A stretch of 41,607 nucleotides of DNA from Deltaproteobacteria bacterium (GCA_004283055.1 SHLP01000018.1:1-41607), one strand, 5' to 3'. Shown: positions 8,054 to 17,594, counted from the first letter of the stretch. Translations and numbers: made by a program. The notes: generated from the letters alone by a model not told the origin.

Positions 8054-9324
8054 CCTCGGTCGAAGGGAACGACTTCGAGCGATTTCACGCCGGGCAAGCG
8101 TTCGAACGCACCGGCTACCTCGGTTGCGGTAGCGACCACGACGATGCTGAGGTCCCGAGTCGAAATTCGTGCATGCGTGGCGTCATTGGCGTCTCGAAGA
8201 CGGACGCGGCCGACGAGCTCGTCGTATTTCTCGACGTAGCTGCGAGGGATCCCCAGGAGCTCCACATCCAGGCGAGATTCCATACGCTTCGACGGCGTGT
8301 CGCGGTCGAAGCAATGGCTATTGATCAAATAGCGCTGTGCGAAGCTGAGCTGGGGCTTTTTGATTCCGCGTTCGGCCCAGCGTTCGAGCAGGCTCAGTTG
8401 CAGCGCTGCGCAATCGGCCGAGTATTCGGACGCCGGCGCCGTCGCCATGTACCAAGCTTCTCTTTGCTTCGCATGAAGCAAGCGGCTGTACGCGGAGTAG
8501 CTCCAGCCACGAGCTGCGCGAACCTCCTGCATGAGTAGACCGCTGAAAGTCCCGCCAAAAACGGTGTTGGAAACCAAGAGCGGGAAGAGATTACGGTCAC
8601 GCGTGCGTGCGCCGAGCGTGCCTATGAAAAGCTGGGTCTGGGCCCGCTCCGGCTTATCGACGATGACGACGTGGCGACCAGAGCGTGTCTTGGTCGTTGG
8701 AACGATCGAGTCCTTCCGCTTGTGCCGCTTCGCTGTTGGGAAGTACGTCGAGACCAAGCGGTGCGCCTCGGTGTCGGTCACGTCCCCTGCTACTCCGACC
8801 AAAAAAGCTCCCCTCGCGATGTGTCGCGCGTAAAAGCTCTCGACCTCGGGGAGGCCGATGCGGGCGAGGCTGTCCGCCGCTCCGCTCTGGGCCCGGGCGT
8901 ACGGGTGCTCGCCGAAGAGTGCCTCGCGAAAACATCGCGCAGCAAGGGACTCGTCGTCGTCCAGCCGTGCGATGAGCGCCGCGCGGGCTTGGCGTTTGAG
9001 CTTGGCGAAATCGCGGGCACGAAGGGCAGGCCGCCACACCAAATCGGCGAGGAGCCCGAGCAGCGGCTCGAGGTTGCGGCGAAGCACGGTCGCGCGAATC
9101 CGCGTCGAGCGCATCGAGACCTGGACAGACACCCGGGCGCCCAAACTGGCGAGCCGATCTTCGAATCGCTGCTGAGAGAGCCCCCTCGGCCCCCGGCGCA
9201 TCAGGTGCCCGGTGAGAAGAGCGAGCCCCTCTCGCCCAGCTGGATCCTGAAGGCTCCCAGAAGCGAATGCGATCTCCACATCGACCAGCGGAAGCACGTC
9301 GCTCGATTCGACCAATACGCTCAT
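8050..9324 (-). CDS. M16 family peptidase, non-catalytic subunit
   Basis: The 424-aa protein belongs to the M16 (insulinase/pitrilysin) family but lacks the HxxEH zinc motif. The corresponding block reads REGLALLTGHLMRRG. It retains the substrate-binding C-terminal region with the Arg/Tyr pair in LLMQEVRAARGWSYSAY. The ATG at 9324 overlaps the stop of the upstream M16 gene (ATGA). This is the classical split arrangement of bacterial M16B heterodimers, in which one subunit carries zinc and the other the R/Y pair. The frame is open upstream to 9654, but that part only overlays the upstream peptidase gene. It probably degrades peptides in the cytoplasm or periplasm; no clear signal peptide is seen. 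Confidence 0.88.
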   Translation of the reverse strand: MSVLVESSDVLPLVDVEIAFASGSLQDPAGREGLALLTGHLMRRGPRGLSQQRFEDRLASLGARVSVQVSMRSTRIRATVLRRNLEPLLGLLADLVWRPALRARDFAKLKRQARAALIARLDDDESLAARCFREALFGEHPYARAQSGAADSLARIGLPEVESFYARHIARGAFLVGVAGDVTDTEAHRLVSTYFPTAKRHKRKDSIVPTTKTRSGRHVVIVDKPERAQTQLFIGTLGARTRDRNLFPLLVSNTVFGGTFSGLLMQEVRAARGWSYSAYSRLLHAKQREAWYMATAPASEYSADCAALQLSLLERWAERGIKKPQLSFAQRYLINSHCFDRDTPSKRMESRLDVELLGIPRSYVEKYDELVGRVRLRDANDATHARISTRDLSIVVVATATEVAGAFERLPGVKSLEVVPFDRG

Positions 9325-10667
9325 GATGCTCTTCGCAAGATCTCGATGCGAGTCCTGCGCGAAGGTCGGAGGTGCTTGGAGACCGCGCGCTTCACGTCGC
9401 GGGCCGAAACTCTGCCATACGCGTGGAGTCGCTCGAACACCGCCGCACCGTCGTTGGCGACCGTCTCGTAAAAGCCGATTTGCTCGGCCTTCCCGCCAGC
9501 AGTTTCCATGCCGTGCAAGAACGAAAGCTCGAGCTGATGGATCGCTTTTTCGAGCTCGATGGGAGTTGGCCCCTCGGAGCCGAGCCGACCGATCTCGCGA
9601 TCGAGCAAGGCAAGCGCGTCGTCCCTCTTTTTGCCCTTTCGGAGAAAGATCCACATTTCGTAGAGTCCCGGGTCGACGAAGGGTGAAATCGAGCCTCGGA
9701 CGGAGAGCGCGAGCTCGCTATCGAGGCAGAATAGCCTGTGGAGCCGCGAGCTCTGCCCGCCGAACAACACCTCGTTGGCAACGACGAGGGGCGGAGTGTC
9801 GGCGTCCAAAAACGATGGTGCGCGGTAGCCGAGGAGCAGCTTTTCGGTCGGCGTGGGGGCAGGGAGCCGGACGACCCGCTCCGCACGCTGTGGGGGTTCC
9901 TCGAAAGGTCTGCGCTGTTCGACGCGACGACCGCGGGGCAGCCGACCGTAATGCTCTTGCATCAGAGAAAGCGTTTTCGATTCGACGAAATCGCCCGCTA
10001 TGACGACGGTTGCATTGCTCGGCGCATAGTGCGTTCGGTAGAACTCGCGGCAATCCTGGACCGTGAAGCCGCGAATGTCGTCCATGGAACCAATCGTCGG
10101 CCAGCGATACGGGTGACGTACGAACGCCTTCTCGTAAAGCAGCTCCAGTGCCTTCCCTTCGACGTCGTCGTCGACGCGTAGCTTTCGCTCGTTCGCGACG
10201 ACCTCTTTTTCCGAGCTGACCTGGGGCGCACGCAGAACTAGGTTCGCCATGCGATCGGATTCGAGCTCGATCAAAAGCGGCAAGGCATCGCGAGGCGCAT
10301 TTTCATAGTAGTACGTCCAATCCGTCCACGTCGCCGCATTTGCCTCGGCCCCAGCGCCTTCCATCAAACGGTCGAAGTCGCCCGGCGCGTGGTTGCGGGT
10401 TGCGTTGAACATCAGATGCTCGAAGAGATGGGCGAGGCCCGTCTTGCCCGGACGTTCGTGCCGGGAGCCCACGCGAAACCAGCTGTGGTAGCTCACGGTG
10501 GGCGCCGCGCGATCGACGAGCGTGAGTACGGTGAGTCCGTTGCCCAAGCGGTAACGCCGGAGCCGAAGCGCGTCGCCAAACCCCACATCACGCACGAAGG
10601 TCCAACGCGCGTTGCGCTTCCGAACGCCGCGGTTTAGCCGTTCCACGAGGACTTCGGGCGTTGCCAT
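9321..10667 (-). CDS. M16 family zinc peptidase, catalytic subunit
   Basis: A 448-aa M16 peptidase with the inverted zinc motif HLFEH near residue 82. The downstream glutamate block EKEVVANERK lies about 75 residues later. The C-terminal half shows the second M16 repeat (FGGQSSRLHRLF) but not the Arg/Tyr pair, which sits in the downstream partner gene. Translation is coupled to that partner by an ATGA overlap, so an obligate heterodimer is the simplest reading. The start at 10667 gives a short hydrophilic leader before the RYRLGNGLTVL strand; there is no signal peptide. It is divergent from gltX across 141 bp. Confidence 0.9.
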   Translation of the reverse strand: MATPEVLVERLNRGVRKRNARWTFVRDVGFGDALRLRRYRLGNGLTVLTLVDRAAPTVSYHSWFRVGSRHERPGKTGLAHLFEHLMFNATRNHAPGDFDRLMEGAGAEANAATWTDWTYYYENAPRDALPLLIELESDRMANLVLRAPQVSSEKEVVANERKLRVDDDVEGKALELLYEKAFVRHPYRWPTIGSMDDIRGFTVQDCREFYRTHYAPSNATVVIAGDFVESKTLSLMQEHYGRLPRGRRVEQRRPFEEPPQRAERVVRLPAPTPTEKLLLGYRAPSFLDADTPPLVVANEVLFGGQSSRLHRLFCLDSELALSVRGSISPFVDPGLYEMWIFLRKGKKRDDALALLDREIGRLGSEGPTPIELEKAIHQLELSFLHGMETAGGKAEQIGFYETVANDGAAVFERLHAYGRVSARDVKRAVSKHLRPSRRTRIEILRRAS

Positions 10668-10808
10668 GAACGGGTGAGCCTGCGCAGCGAGTCCGATGGG
10701 GTCAAGGCGATTCGGTCTTGGATAGAGGGCATCGAGCTCGGCCGTCGCAGCAGGACATGTGTGCCACTTCGCTTGACCGCGTCACGAGCGGCGGGTAGCT
10801 CTCCCGCC

Positions 10809-12263
10809 ATGCCCGAGGTCCGCGTTCGCTTTGCCCCGTCGCCGACGGGCTACCTGCATATCGGCGGGGTACGAACCGCGCTCTACAGCTGGCTCTGGGC
10901 GCGTCGAAACCAGGGCACGTTCATTTTGCGGATCGAGGATACCGATCGCGAGCGAAGCACCGAAGAGAGCATCCAGGTGGTGTTCGAATCGATGCGCTGG
11001 CTCGGCCTCGACTGGGACGAGGGTCCCGAGCTGGGCGGCGATCACGGTCCCTATGTGCAGAGTGAGCGGCTCGACATCTACGCCGCGTACGCGGAGAGGC
11101 TCGTGGAATCCGGTCACGCCTACCGCTGCTATGCCACGAAGGAAGAGATCGCCGCCGCGCGTGAAGCGCACCAAAAAAGCGGCACCAAAGATGGGTTCCG
11201 CTTTCAAAGTCCTTGGCGAGACCGGCGCGAGCCTGCCGCCGACCCGAGCGCACGCCACGTGATTCGCTTTCGTGCACCCCATGAAGGAGTCACGAGCTGG
11301 ATCGACGAGGTCAAAGGAAAGATCGAGATTCTGAACTCCACTTTGCAGGACTCCATCTTGCTTCGCCCCGATGGCATGCCGCTCTACAATTTCGGCTGCG
11401 TCGTCGACGACCTGACGATGGAGGTCACCTTGGTCGCGCGCGGCGACGACCACATGATCAACACGGCGCCCCAGATCCTGCTCTACGAGGCGCTTGGCGC
11501 GGACGTTCCAAAATTCGCCCACATGCCGATGGTCCTTGCGCCCAACGGCGAGAAACTTTCCAAACGGCACGCGGCGGTTGGGGTCCTCGAGTACCGCGAC
11601 ATGGGCTACCTGCCCGACGCGGTGATCAACTACCTCGCGCGGCTCGGCTGGTCGCATGGCGACCAGGAAATTTTCACACGACAAGAGCTGATCGAGAAGT
11701 TCAGCTGGGATCGCGTCGGTTCGACGGCGGGACGCTACGACGCGAAGAAGTTTCTTCACGTTCAGGCCGAGCATCTTCGGATGCTCTCCGATCGAGAGAT
11801 CGCGCGGCGGACGGCCCCTTTCCTGAGCAAAATCGGCATCGAGGTCGCTGAAGACGACCCCGTTTTGTTGAAGGCGATCCCCTACGTGAAGCCGAGAGCA
11901 GAGACATTCATCGAAGTGGCCGATGCAGTGGACTACTTCTTTCGAAACGTCGAGTTCGACGAGAAGGGGAAGCGGAAATTCCTTTCACCGAGCTTCGCAA
12001 AGAATCTTCGACGCCTAGCCGACCTCGTCGAGGCGGTGGAACCCTTTGAAAAGGAGCCGCTCGAGCGGGCCGTGAAAGCTTGGCTCGACGAAAACCAGTT
12101 TTCGATGAAATTGGTAGCGCAGCCTGCCCGTGTGGCGCTGACGGGCCGCACCAGGAGCCCGGGCCTCTTCGAAGTGATGGAAGTTCTCGGCAGAGAAAAG
12201 ACCACATTGCGCCTGCGAGCGGGCGCGGAGATTGCAGAGGCGGCGCCGGCGCTCTCGGACTGA
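10809..12263 (+). CDS. gltX: Glutamyl-tRNA synthetase
   Basis: Class I aminoacyl-tRNA synthetase that charges tRNA-Glu (or both Glu and Gln tRNAs if non-discriminating). The HIGH-type motif is in FAPSPTGYLHIGG at the N-terminus and the KMSKS-type loop is KLSKRHAAVGV. LRIEDTDRER and RGDDHMINTAPQ are also family hallmarks. The ATG at 10809 starts MPEVRVRFAPSPTG and gives 484 aa, a normal length; an upstream extension to 10674 has no similarity. The downstream GT2 gene begins 21 bp later, so the two may share a transcript. Discrimination between GluRS types cannot be decided by eye. Confidence 0.95.
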   Translation: MPEVRVRFAPSPTGYLHIGGVRTALYSWLWARRNQGTFILRIEDTDRERSTEESIQVVFESMRWLGLDWDEGPELGGDHGPYVQSERLDIYAAYAERLVESGHAYRCYATKEEIAAAREAHQKSGTKDGFRFQSPWRDRREPAADPSARHVIRFRAPHEGVTSWIDEVKGKIEILNSTLQDSILLRPDGMPLYNFGCVVDDLTMEVTLVARGDDHMINTAPQILLYEALGADVPKFAHMPMVLAPNGEKLSKRHAAVGVLEYRDMGYLPDAVINYLARLGWSHGDQEIFTRQELIEKFSWDRVGSTAGRYDAKKFLHVQAEHLRMLSDREIARRTAPFLSKIGIEVAEDDPVLLKAIPYVKPRAETFIEVADAVDYFFRNVEFDEKGKRKFLSPSFAKNLRRLADLVEAVEPFEKEPLERAVKAWLDENQFSMKLVAQPARVALTGRTRSPGLFEVMEVLGREKTTLRLRAGAEIAEAAPALSD

Positions 12264-12284
12264 GCCGCAGACGTTCGTGTTTTC

Positions 12285-13826
12285 TTGGATTTCGATTTGC
12301 AGACCTTGATCATCATTCTCTATCTGTCCACGCTCGGCGTACTTGCGCTCTACGGCATGCACCGGAGCGCGCTGCTCTTCGCGTACCTTCGCCACCGTCG
12401 CGAGGAACGCCTGCCCAGCGCTCGCTTCGACAAAGCGGACCTTCCTCGAGTCACGGTCCAGCTACCGATGTTCAACGAGTTGTACGTTGCCGAACGCTTG
12501 ATCGACGCAGCGTCTCGACTCGACTACCCGGCGGACCGCCTCGAGATCCAGGTCCTGGACGATTCGACCGACTCCACGTCGATCGTCGCTCGCGCAAGGT
12601 GCGAGGCGCTGCGATCGCTCGGCCTGGACGTCGTCTATCTTCATCGCGACGACCGCCACGGCTACAAGGCAGGAGCGCTCGAGGCCGGTATGGAGGTCGC
12701 AAAAGGCGACTTGATCCTGATTTTCGATGCGGATTTCGTGCCTGGAACGGGAATCATCCGAGAGTTGGTCGACTTCTTCACGGACCCGGCCGTCGGGATG
12801 GTGCAGGCGCGATGGGCCCATCTCAACCGAAGCCGGTCCCTGCTCACTCAGTGCCAGGCGATGCTACTCGACGGGCACTTCGTCATCGAGCACAGCGCCC
12901 GCAACCGCACGGGGCGCTTCTTCAACTTCAACGGTACCGCAGGCATGTGGCGCAAGTCTGCCATCATCGATGCTGGTGGCTGGCAACACGACACGATCAC
13001 CGAAGACATGGACCTCAGCTATCGTGCGCAGCTCGCCGGCTGGAAGTTCGTATACGCGCCGCAGATCAGCGTCCCCGCAGAGCTGCCGTCGGAGATGAAC
13101 AGCTTCAAAGGGCAGCAGTATCGATGGGCCAAAGGCTCGGTCCAGACCGCGCGCAAATTGCTTGGGACGATTCTTCGCGCCCCGGTCAGTCGCGCAGTGA
13201 AGGTCGAAGCGGTATTTCACCTGACCAACAACTTCGCTTATCTGTTCTTGATGGTGCTGGCTCTACTGCAGCTTCCAAACATGTTGATACGGCGCCAGCT
13301 GGAGCACCCCGAGCTCTTGATGCTCGACGTGCCCATGTTCGTGGCTACGTGTGGGTCGGTAGCGGCGTTCTATGTCGTCGCGCAGCAGGACCTCTACGGA
13401 AGTCGATGGGATGCCATCAAGCGACTCCCCGCGATGATGGCGCTCGGCATCGGGCTTGCGGTCAACAATGGACGGGCAGCGATCGAAGGCTCGTTTGGTC
13501 GAGACGTCGAGTTCGTTCGCACGCCCAAGCGAGGCACCCTCGACGGCGGGCCGGAGTCGGGTGCCAAGGGCTACAGAGGCCACTGGCCCTGGCACAACGC
13601 GCTGGAGCTGCTTTTCGCGCTCTACTGCAGCTCGAGCTTGGTCGTTGCCGTCGCGACGCAGAGCTGGGCAAGCGTGCCCTTTCTGCTCTTGTTTTGCGCG
13701 GGGTTCAGCTGGGTTGCACTCACCAGCCTGCAGGAAGCGCTGCTTCGAGCTCAGGGCGACGCGGGGCTCAGCGAACAGGAGCCGTCGACACATTCCTCGC
13801 CGAGTCCGCAGTCGATGTTGAGCTGA
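12285..13826 (+). CDS. Cellulose-synthase-like GT2 glycosyltransferase
   Basis: A 513-aa processive family-2 glycosyltransferase in the inner membrane. One hydrophobic helix lies at the N-terminus, then the catalytic domain with VQLPMFNE, VLDDSTDST, FDADF, TEDMDLSYR and QQYRW (the D, DxD, TED, QxxRW signature). It ends with about four hydrophobic helices. This pattern fits the CESA/CslA-like subgroup that makes beta-linked glucans or mannans. No PilZ domain or BcsB/BcsC partner is adjacent, so the polymer is unknown. The start is a TTG at 12285 just before DFDLQTLIIIL; no better start is visible. The 3' end overlaps the convergent Cys-rich lipoprotein gene by 76 bp. Confidence 0.88.
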   Translation: MDFDLQTLIIILYLSTLGVLALYGMHRSALLFAYLRHRREERLPSARFDKADLPRVTVQLPMFNELYVAERLIDAASRLDYPADRLEIQVLDDSTDSTSIVARARCEALRSLGLDVVYLHRDDRHGYKAGALEAGMEVAKGDLILIFDADFVPGTGIIRELVDFFTDPAVGMVQARWAHLNRSRSLLTQCQAMLLDGHFVIEHSARNRTGRFFNFNGTAGMWRKSAIIDAGGWQHDTITEDMDLSYRAQLAGWKFVYAPQISVPAELPSEMNSFKGQQYRWAKGSVQTARKLLGTILRAPVSRAVKVEAVFHLTNNFAYLFLMVLALLQLPNMLIRRQLEHPELLMLDVPMFVATCGSVAAFYVVAQQDLYGSRWDAIKRLPAMMALGIGLAVNNGRAAIEGSFGRDVEFVRTPKRGTLDGGPESGAKGYRGHWPWHNALELLFALYCSSSLVVAVATQSWASVPFLLLFCAGFSWVALTSLQEALLRAQGDAGLSEQEPSTHSSPSPQSMLS

Positions 13827-14545
13827 CACTCGGCCAACACCTCGCTGCTTCGTACGCAGAGGTTCTGCTCTTCGACCGGTGCACAGAACCGAATCGTGGT
13901 GTCGATGCGCGCACACTCTTCATCGGTCTCGCACGGCGTGCGGCATTGGCCGCGAACGCAAACCCTACCGGGCTGACACTCGTTCTCGGGACAGAACTGC
14001 TCCGGCCGGGTGTCCGGAATGCATTGGAAGGAGCTGCAGTACTCGTGCTCCGCGCAGTTCGTGTCATCGGTGCAGTTCGTGAGACAGCTCTCGTCGGTGC
14101 AAGGTCGGCAAGCACCCGCAACGCACTGCTGGGTTTCAGGACACGGACTGTCGAGGCAGGTAATCAGACAGTCGCCATCGATGCAAATACGCTCGTCTCC
14201 GCACTCGAAATTGAATTGACAGCTGAACGGGGGGGGGTCCGGTTCCTCTTCGAGGGGGTTGAGGCACAGGCCGTTGTCTGCGCAGGTCGTACCCACCGGA
14301 CAGTCGTATTCCTCTTGGCACTCGCTGGCGCAGCCGAGCGTGGTACAAAGCTCGCCTACTGCGCAGTCGGTGTCCGATTCGCAGAAGTCGCGCTGCGGTG
14401 CAGGCTGCGGGTCGCACTCGTCCCCCCGGCACAGAAAGCAGCCGCGCTCGCTCAAGGGCCCGTCGGAGACGCAGAAATAGCGGGAGTCCCTGTCACAGCC
14501 GGCGACTCCGAGTAGTGTGATGATCAGAATCCCAATGCGTTTCAT
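13751..14545 (-). CDS. Cys-rich lipoprotein
   Basis: A 264-aa lipoprotein with a short signal and lipobox LGVAGC (Cys17). About 40 cysteines are spread in repeating C-x5-D-C/C-x4-C-type modules, for example ESDTDCAVGELC, NFECGDERIC and NIDCGLGEEC. Such disulfide-rich modules are common in Myxococcota surface proteins and have no known enzymatic role. The coding strand contains a run of nine C (14229-14237) that encodes the Pro-Pro-Pro of DPPPF, a possible slippage site. The 3' end overlaps the GT2 gene by 76 bp. No function can be assigned beyond a cell-surface location. Confidence 0.8.
   Translation of the reverse strand: MKRIGILIITLLGVAGCDRDSRYFCVSDGPLSERGCFLCRGDECDPQPAPQRDFCESDTDCAVGELCTTLGCASECQEEYDCPVGTTCADNGLCLNPLEEEPDPPPFSCQFNFECGDERICIDGDCLITCLDSPCPETQQCVAGACRPCTDESCLTNCTDDTNCAEHEYCSSFQCIPDTRPEQFCPENECQPGRVCVRGQCRTPCETDEECARIDTTIRFCAPVEEQNLCVRSSEVLAECQLNIDCGLGEECVDGSCSLSPASP
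14229..14237 (-). repeat. Homopolymeric C9 tract in a surface lipoprotein gene
   Basis: Nine consecutive G on the plus strand are C9 in the coding strand of the Cys-rich lipoprotein. Gain or loss of one base would shift the frame about 105 codons into the gene. It could be a contingency locus or a sequencing artefact. Confidence 0.6.
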
Positions 14546-14571
14546 GGGAGGTTCGACGCAGAGGCCAGGGG

Positions 14572-14625
14572 CTTATTCACCGTCGAGATCTGCTTGAAAA
14601 CCAAGCAATTCCGTTGAATAAGGAG
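14572..14625 (+). promoter_or_regulatory. Nested inverted repeats over the yebC ribosome-binding site
   Basis: Outer arms CTTATTCA (14572-14579) and TGAATAAG (14615-14622) are perfect complements. Inside them TGCTTG (14591-14596) and CAAGCA (14602-14607) form a hairpin with a five-base loop. The right outer arm overlaps the AAGGAG ribosome-binding site (14620-14625) of yebC. In RNA the outer stem could hide it; in DNA the arms could be a protein-binding palindrome. Confidence 0.5.
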
Positions 14626-14630
14626 ACGGT

Positions 14631-15377
14631 ATGAGTGGCCACAGCAAATGGTCGACGATCAAGCGGCGCAAGGGTGCGCAGGACGCCAAGCGCGGGAAAT
14701 TGTTCACCAAAGTCATCAAAGAGATCACCATCGCCGCGCGCGCGGGAGGGGGTGACCCGGATGGCAATGCGCGGCTGCGGCGGGCGATCGACCTCGCGCG
14801 CGGCGTGAACATGCCCGCCGACAATGTGACCCGGGCGATCAAGAAGGGCACCGGCGAGCTCGAGGGCGTTCAGTACGAAGAGCTCGTTTACGAGGGAGTC
14901 GGCCCCGACGGTGCGCTGTTCATCTGCGAAGTGGTCACCGACAATCGCAACCGGACGATCGCCGAGGTGCGGAAGCTCTTCGACAGGAACCACGGACAGA
15001 TCAGCAGCAGCGGTTCGGCTCTTTGGGCGTTTGAGCAGCGGGGCATCATCCGCGTCGACCAGGACGCTGCGAGCGAGGAGCAGCTCTTCGAGGCCGCCGT
15101 GGGCGGCGGTGCCGAGAACATGGAGCTCGACGGAGACGAATGGGTCGTCAGCACCCAGCGCAATGATCTGGACGTGGTGCGTGACGCGATTTCGAGCGCG
15201 GGTATTACGGTTCGAGAGGCGTCGCTCGAGTACATCCCAAACAATCCTAAGATCGTCGACGGGCGCGACGCTGAGAAGCTGATGCAGCTCTTCGAGGCGC
15301 TCGACGACCACGACGACGTGCAAGACGTGTACTCCGACTTCGAGCTCAGCGAGCAAGCGCTCGCCGAAATGGCTTGA
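14631..15377 (+). CDS. yebC: YebC/PmpR family regulator or translation factor
   Basis: A 248-aa YebC family protein, starting with the conserved SGHSKWSTIKRRKGAQDAKR block and followed by KEITIAARAGGGDPDGNARLR. Members were annotated as DNA-binding transcriptional regulators, and more recent work links some of them to relief of ribosome stalling at proline runs. An AAGGAG lies five bases before the ATG. The gene heads a yebC-ruvC-ruvA-ruvB block, an arrangement found in many bacteria, with ruvC only seven bases downstream. The leader contains nested inverted repeats that could affect translation. Confidence 0.95.
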   Translation: MSGHSKWSTIKRRKGAQDAKRGKLFTKVIKEITIAARAGGGDPDGNARLRRAIDLARGVNMPADNVTRAIKKGTGELEGVQYEELVYEGVGPDGALFICEVVTDNRNRTIAEVRKLFDRNHGQISSSGSALWAFEQRGIIRVDQDAASEEQLFEAAVGGGAENMELDGDEWVVSTQRNDLDVVRDAISSAGITVREASLEYIPNNPKIVDGRDAEKLMQLFEALDDHDDVQDVYSDFELSEQALAEMA

Positions 15378-15384
15378 GCGAAAG

Positions 15385-15870
<486 letters not shown>

Positions 15871-15915
15871 GGGATTGGGCCGGCCCGTAGCAGCACGGTC
15901 TGAGCTGCCAGAAAT

Positions 15916-15932
15916 GCACACACCTGTTCAGT
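15916..15932 (+). promoter_or_regulatory. Candidate LexA (SOS) box upstream of ruvA
   Basis: The stretch ending in GTTCAG (15926-15931), preceded by ACACACCT, matches about 14 of 17 positions of the Myxococcus-type LexA motif CTRHAMRYBYGTTCAGS as I recall it. It sits 20 bp before the ruvA start codon, where a repressor would block transcription. No E. coli-type CTGT-N8-ACAG or Gram-positive-type GAAC-N4-GTTC box is present. Confidence 0.4.
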
Positions 15933-15951
15933 AAGCTGCTACTCTCACCGC

Positions 15952-16560
15952 GTGATTGGCAGACTCAGCGGAACGATCGAGCACCGAGAGCCGGATGGGT
16001 CGGTCATCGTCAACGTCCATGGCGTCGGCTACGAGGTGTTTTTACCGAGCGGGACGGTCGGCCGGCTTGGTTCGGAGCCGACGGAGACGGTCTGCCTTCA
16101 AATTCACACCCATGTTCGCGAGGACGCGATGACCCTCTTCGGCTTCGCGACGACCGAAGATCGTGCCGCGTTTCGTTCGCTCCTCAAGGTCAGCAGCATC
16201 GGCCCAAAGCTAGCCCTCGCGATCGTCGGTGTCATGAACGCGAACGAGCTCCGAGAAGCGGTCGAGCGACAAGACAAAGCAGCTTTCAAAGGCATCAGCG
16301 GTGTCGGAAAGAGGACCGTCGAGCGAATCCTCCTCGACCTGAAGGGGAAGCTCGACTTCGCCGAAAGCGGCAAGACGGGCGTTCGGCTCCGTGCGGTTCC
16401 GGGCCCGGCTGACTCCGCGGGCGACACGGTCGTTGGTGCCTTGGTGCAAATGGGATACAAACGAAACGAGGCAGAAGCCGCGGTTGGAAGCGCGATGGGC
16501 ACCTCGAGCGAGCAAAACGTGGAAGGACTGCTGCGCGCGGCGCTGTCAGCGTTGTCATGA
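15952..16560 (+). CDS. ruvA: Holliday junction DNA helicase subunit RuvA
   Basis: The 202-aa protein binds four-way junctions and recruits RuvB. The OB-fold N-terminus ([29 protein letters not shown]), helix-hairpin-helix motifs ([13 protein letters not shown] and [21 protein letters not shown]) and the C-terminal RuvB-binding UBA-like domain are all recognisable. Translation starts at a GTG at 15952 without a clear Shine-Dalgarno. The stop overlaps the ATG of ruvB by four bases. The 81-bp region upstream carries a LexA-like box, which suggests DNA-damage control of ruvAB. Confidence 0.96.
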   Translation: MIGRLSGTIEHREPDGSVIVNVHGVGYEVFLPSGTVGRLGSEPTETVCLQIHTHVREDAMTLFGFATTEDRAAFRSLLKVSSIGPKLALAIVGVMNANELREAVERQDKAAFKGISGVGKRTVERILLDLKGKLDFAESGKTGVRLRAVPGPADSAGDTVVGALVQMGYKRNEAEAAVGSAMGTSSEQNVEGLLRAALSALS

Positions 16561-17594
16561 GCGAAATGGAAGCCAGAGCGAACCAGAACCTCGGGATCGA
16601 GGAGCAGACCGAAGACCGGGTGTTCGACCGGAGCCTTCGTCCTTCGCAGTTCGACGACTTCGTCGGCCAGGAGCGCATCAAAGACAACCTCCGCGTGTTC
16701 GTGGAGGCCGCGCGCCGACGCGGCGAGCCGGTCGATCACACACTGTTCTGCGGTCCACCGGGGCTTGGCAAGACCACCCTGGCCCTGATTTTGGCCGCAG
16801 AACGTGGAGTAACGCTGCACTCGGCGTCCGGCCCTGCGATCGAGCACAAGGGGCAGCTCGCTGCTCTGCTGACCAAGCTCGAGCCAAACGACGTGCTCTT
16901 CATCGACGAAATCCACCGTCTGAACGCCACCGTCGAAGAAAACCTCTACACCGCCGTAGAGGACTTTCGCATCGACATCGTCAACGGCGACGGGCCGTAC
17001 GCGCAAACGCTGCAGCTTCCTTTGAGTCCGTTCACGCTGGTTGGTGCAACGACGCGGACAGGTCTCTTGACGAACCCGATGCGCTCGCGCTTTGGGTACG
17101 TTGCGCGCCTCGACTACTATCCGGACGACGCACTGCGCTCGATCATCGAGCGAAGCGCGCGTTTGCTCACACTCGTGGTTAGTCCGGAGGCTGCGCAGGA
17201 GCTGGCGCGGCGTTCGCGCGGGACACCTCGAATCGCCAATCGCCTCTTGCGCCGCTCTCGGGACTTCGCTGAAGTGCTATCCGATGGAGAGGTCGATGCA
17301 GCGTCTGCCCGCGAAGCCCTGGAACGACTCGACGTCGACGCTGCAGGTCTCGACCAAATGGACCGGCGCTATTTGACCGTGATCATCGATCACTACGACG
17401 GCGGCCCGGTCGGGATCGAAACATTGGCGGCTGCGCTAAGCGAGCCGCGCGATACGCTCGAAGACGTCTATGAGCCCTATCTGCTCCAGAAGGGCTTGCT
17501 GGCGCGCACGGCGAGAGGACGCGTAGCGACCCGTCACGCCTTCGAGCACCTCGGCAAAGAGCAACCGGCCAAATCGCAGGCCGACCTGTTCTGA
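16557..17594 (+). CDS. ruvB: Holliday junction branch-migration ATPase RuvB
   Basis: The 345-aa AAA+ motor drives branch migration with RuvA. Visible are the N-terminal [19 protein letters not shown] block, Walker [10 protein letters not shown], Walker B FIDEIHR, sensor region [18 protein letters not shown], and the C-terminal winged-helix domain ending in [13 protein letters not shown]. The ATG overlaps the ruvA stop (ATGA). An unrecognised 469-aa protein follows after 14 bp, probably on the same transcript. Confidence 0.97.
   Translation: MSEMEARANQNLGIEEQTEDRVFDRSLRPSQFDDFVGQERIKDNLRVFVEAARRRGEPVDHTLFCGPPGLGKTTLALILAAERGVTLHSASGPAIEHKGQLAALLTKLEPNDVLFIDEIHRLNATVEENLYTAVEDFRIDIVNGDGPYAQTLQLPLSPFTLVGATTRTGLLTNPMRSRFGYVARLDYYPDDALRSIIERSARLLTLVVSPEAAQELARRSRGTPRIANRLLRRSRDFAEVLSDGEVDAASAREALERLDVDAAGLDQMDRRYLTVIIDHYDGGPVGIETLAAALSEPRDTLEDVYEPYLLQKGLLARTARGRVATRHAFEHLGKEQPAKSQADLF

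Noticed and set aside
12080-14515. Very long plus-strand open frame of about 811 codons
   Set aside because: It runs out of frame through gltX and GT2 and antisense through the Cys-rich lipoprotein gene. Its translation is Arg/Pro/Ser-rich with no domain, while all three overlaid genes have clear motifs.
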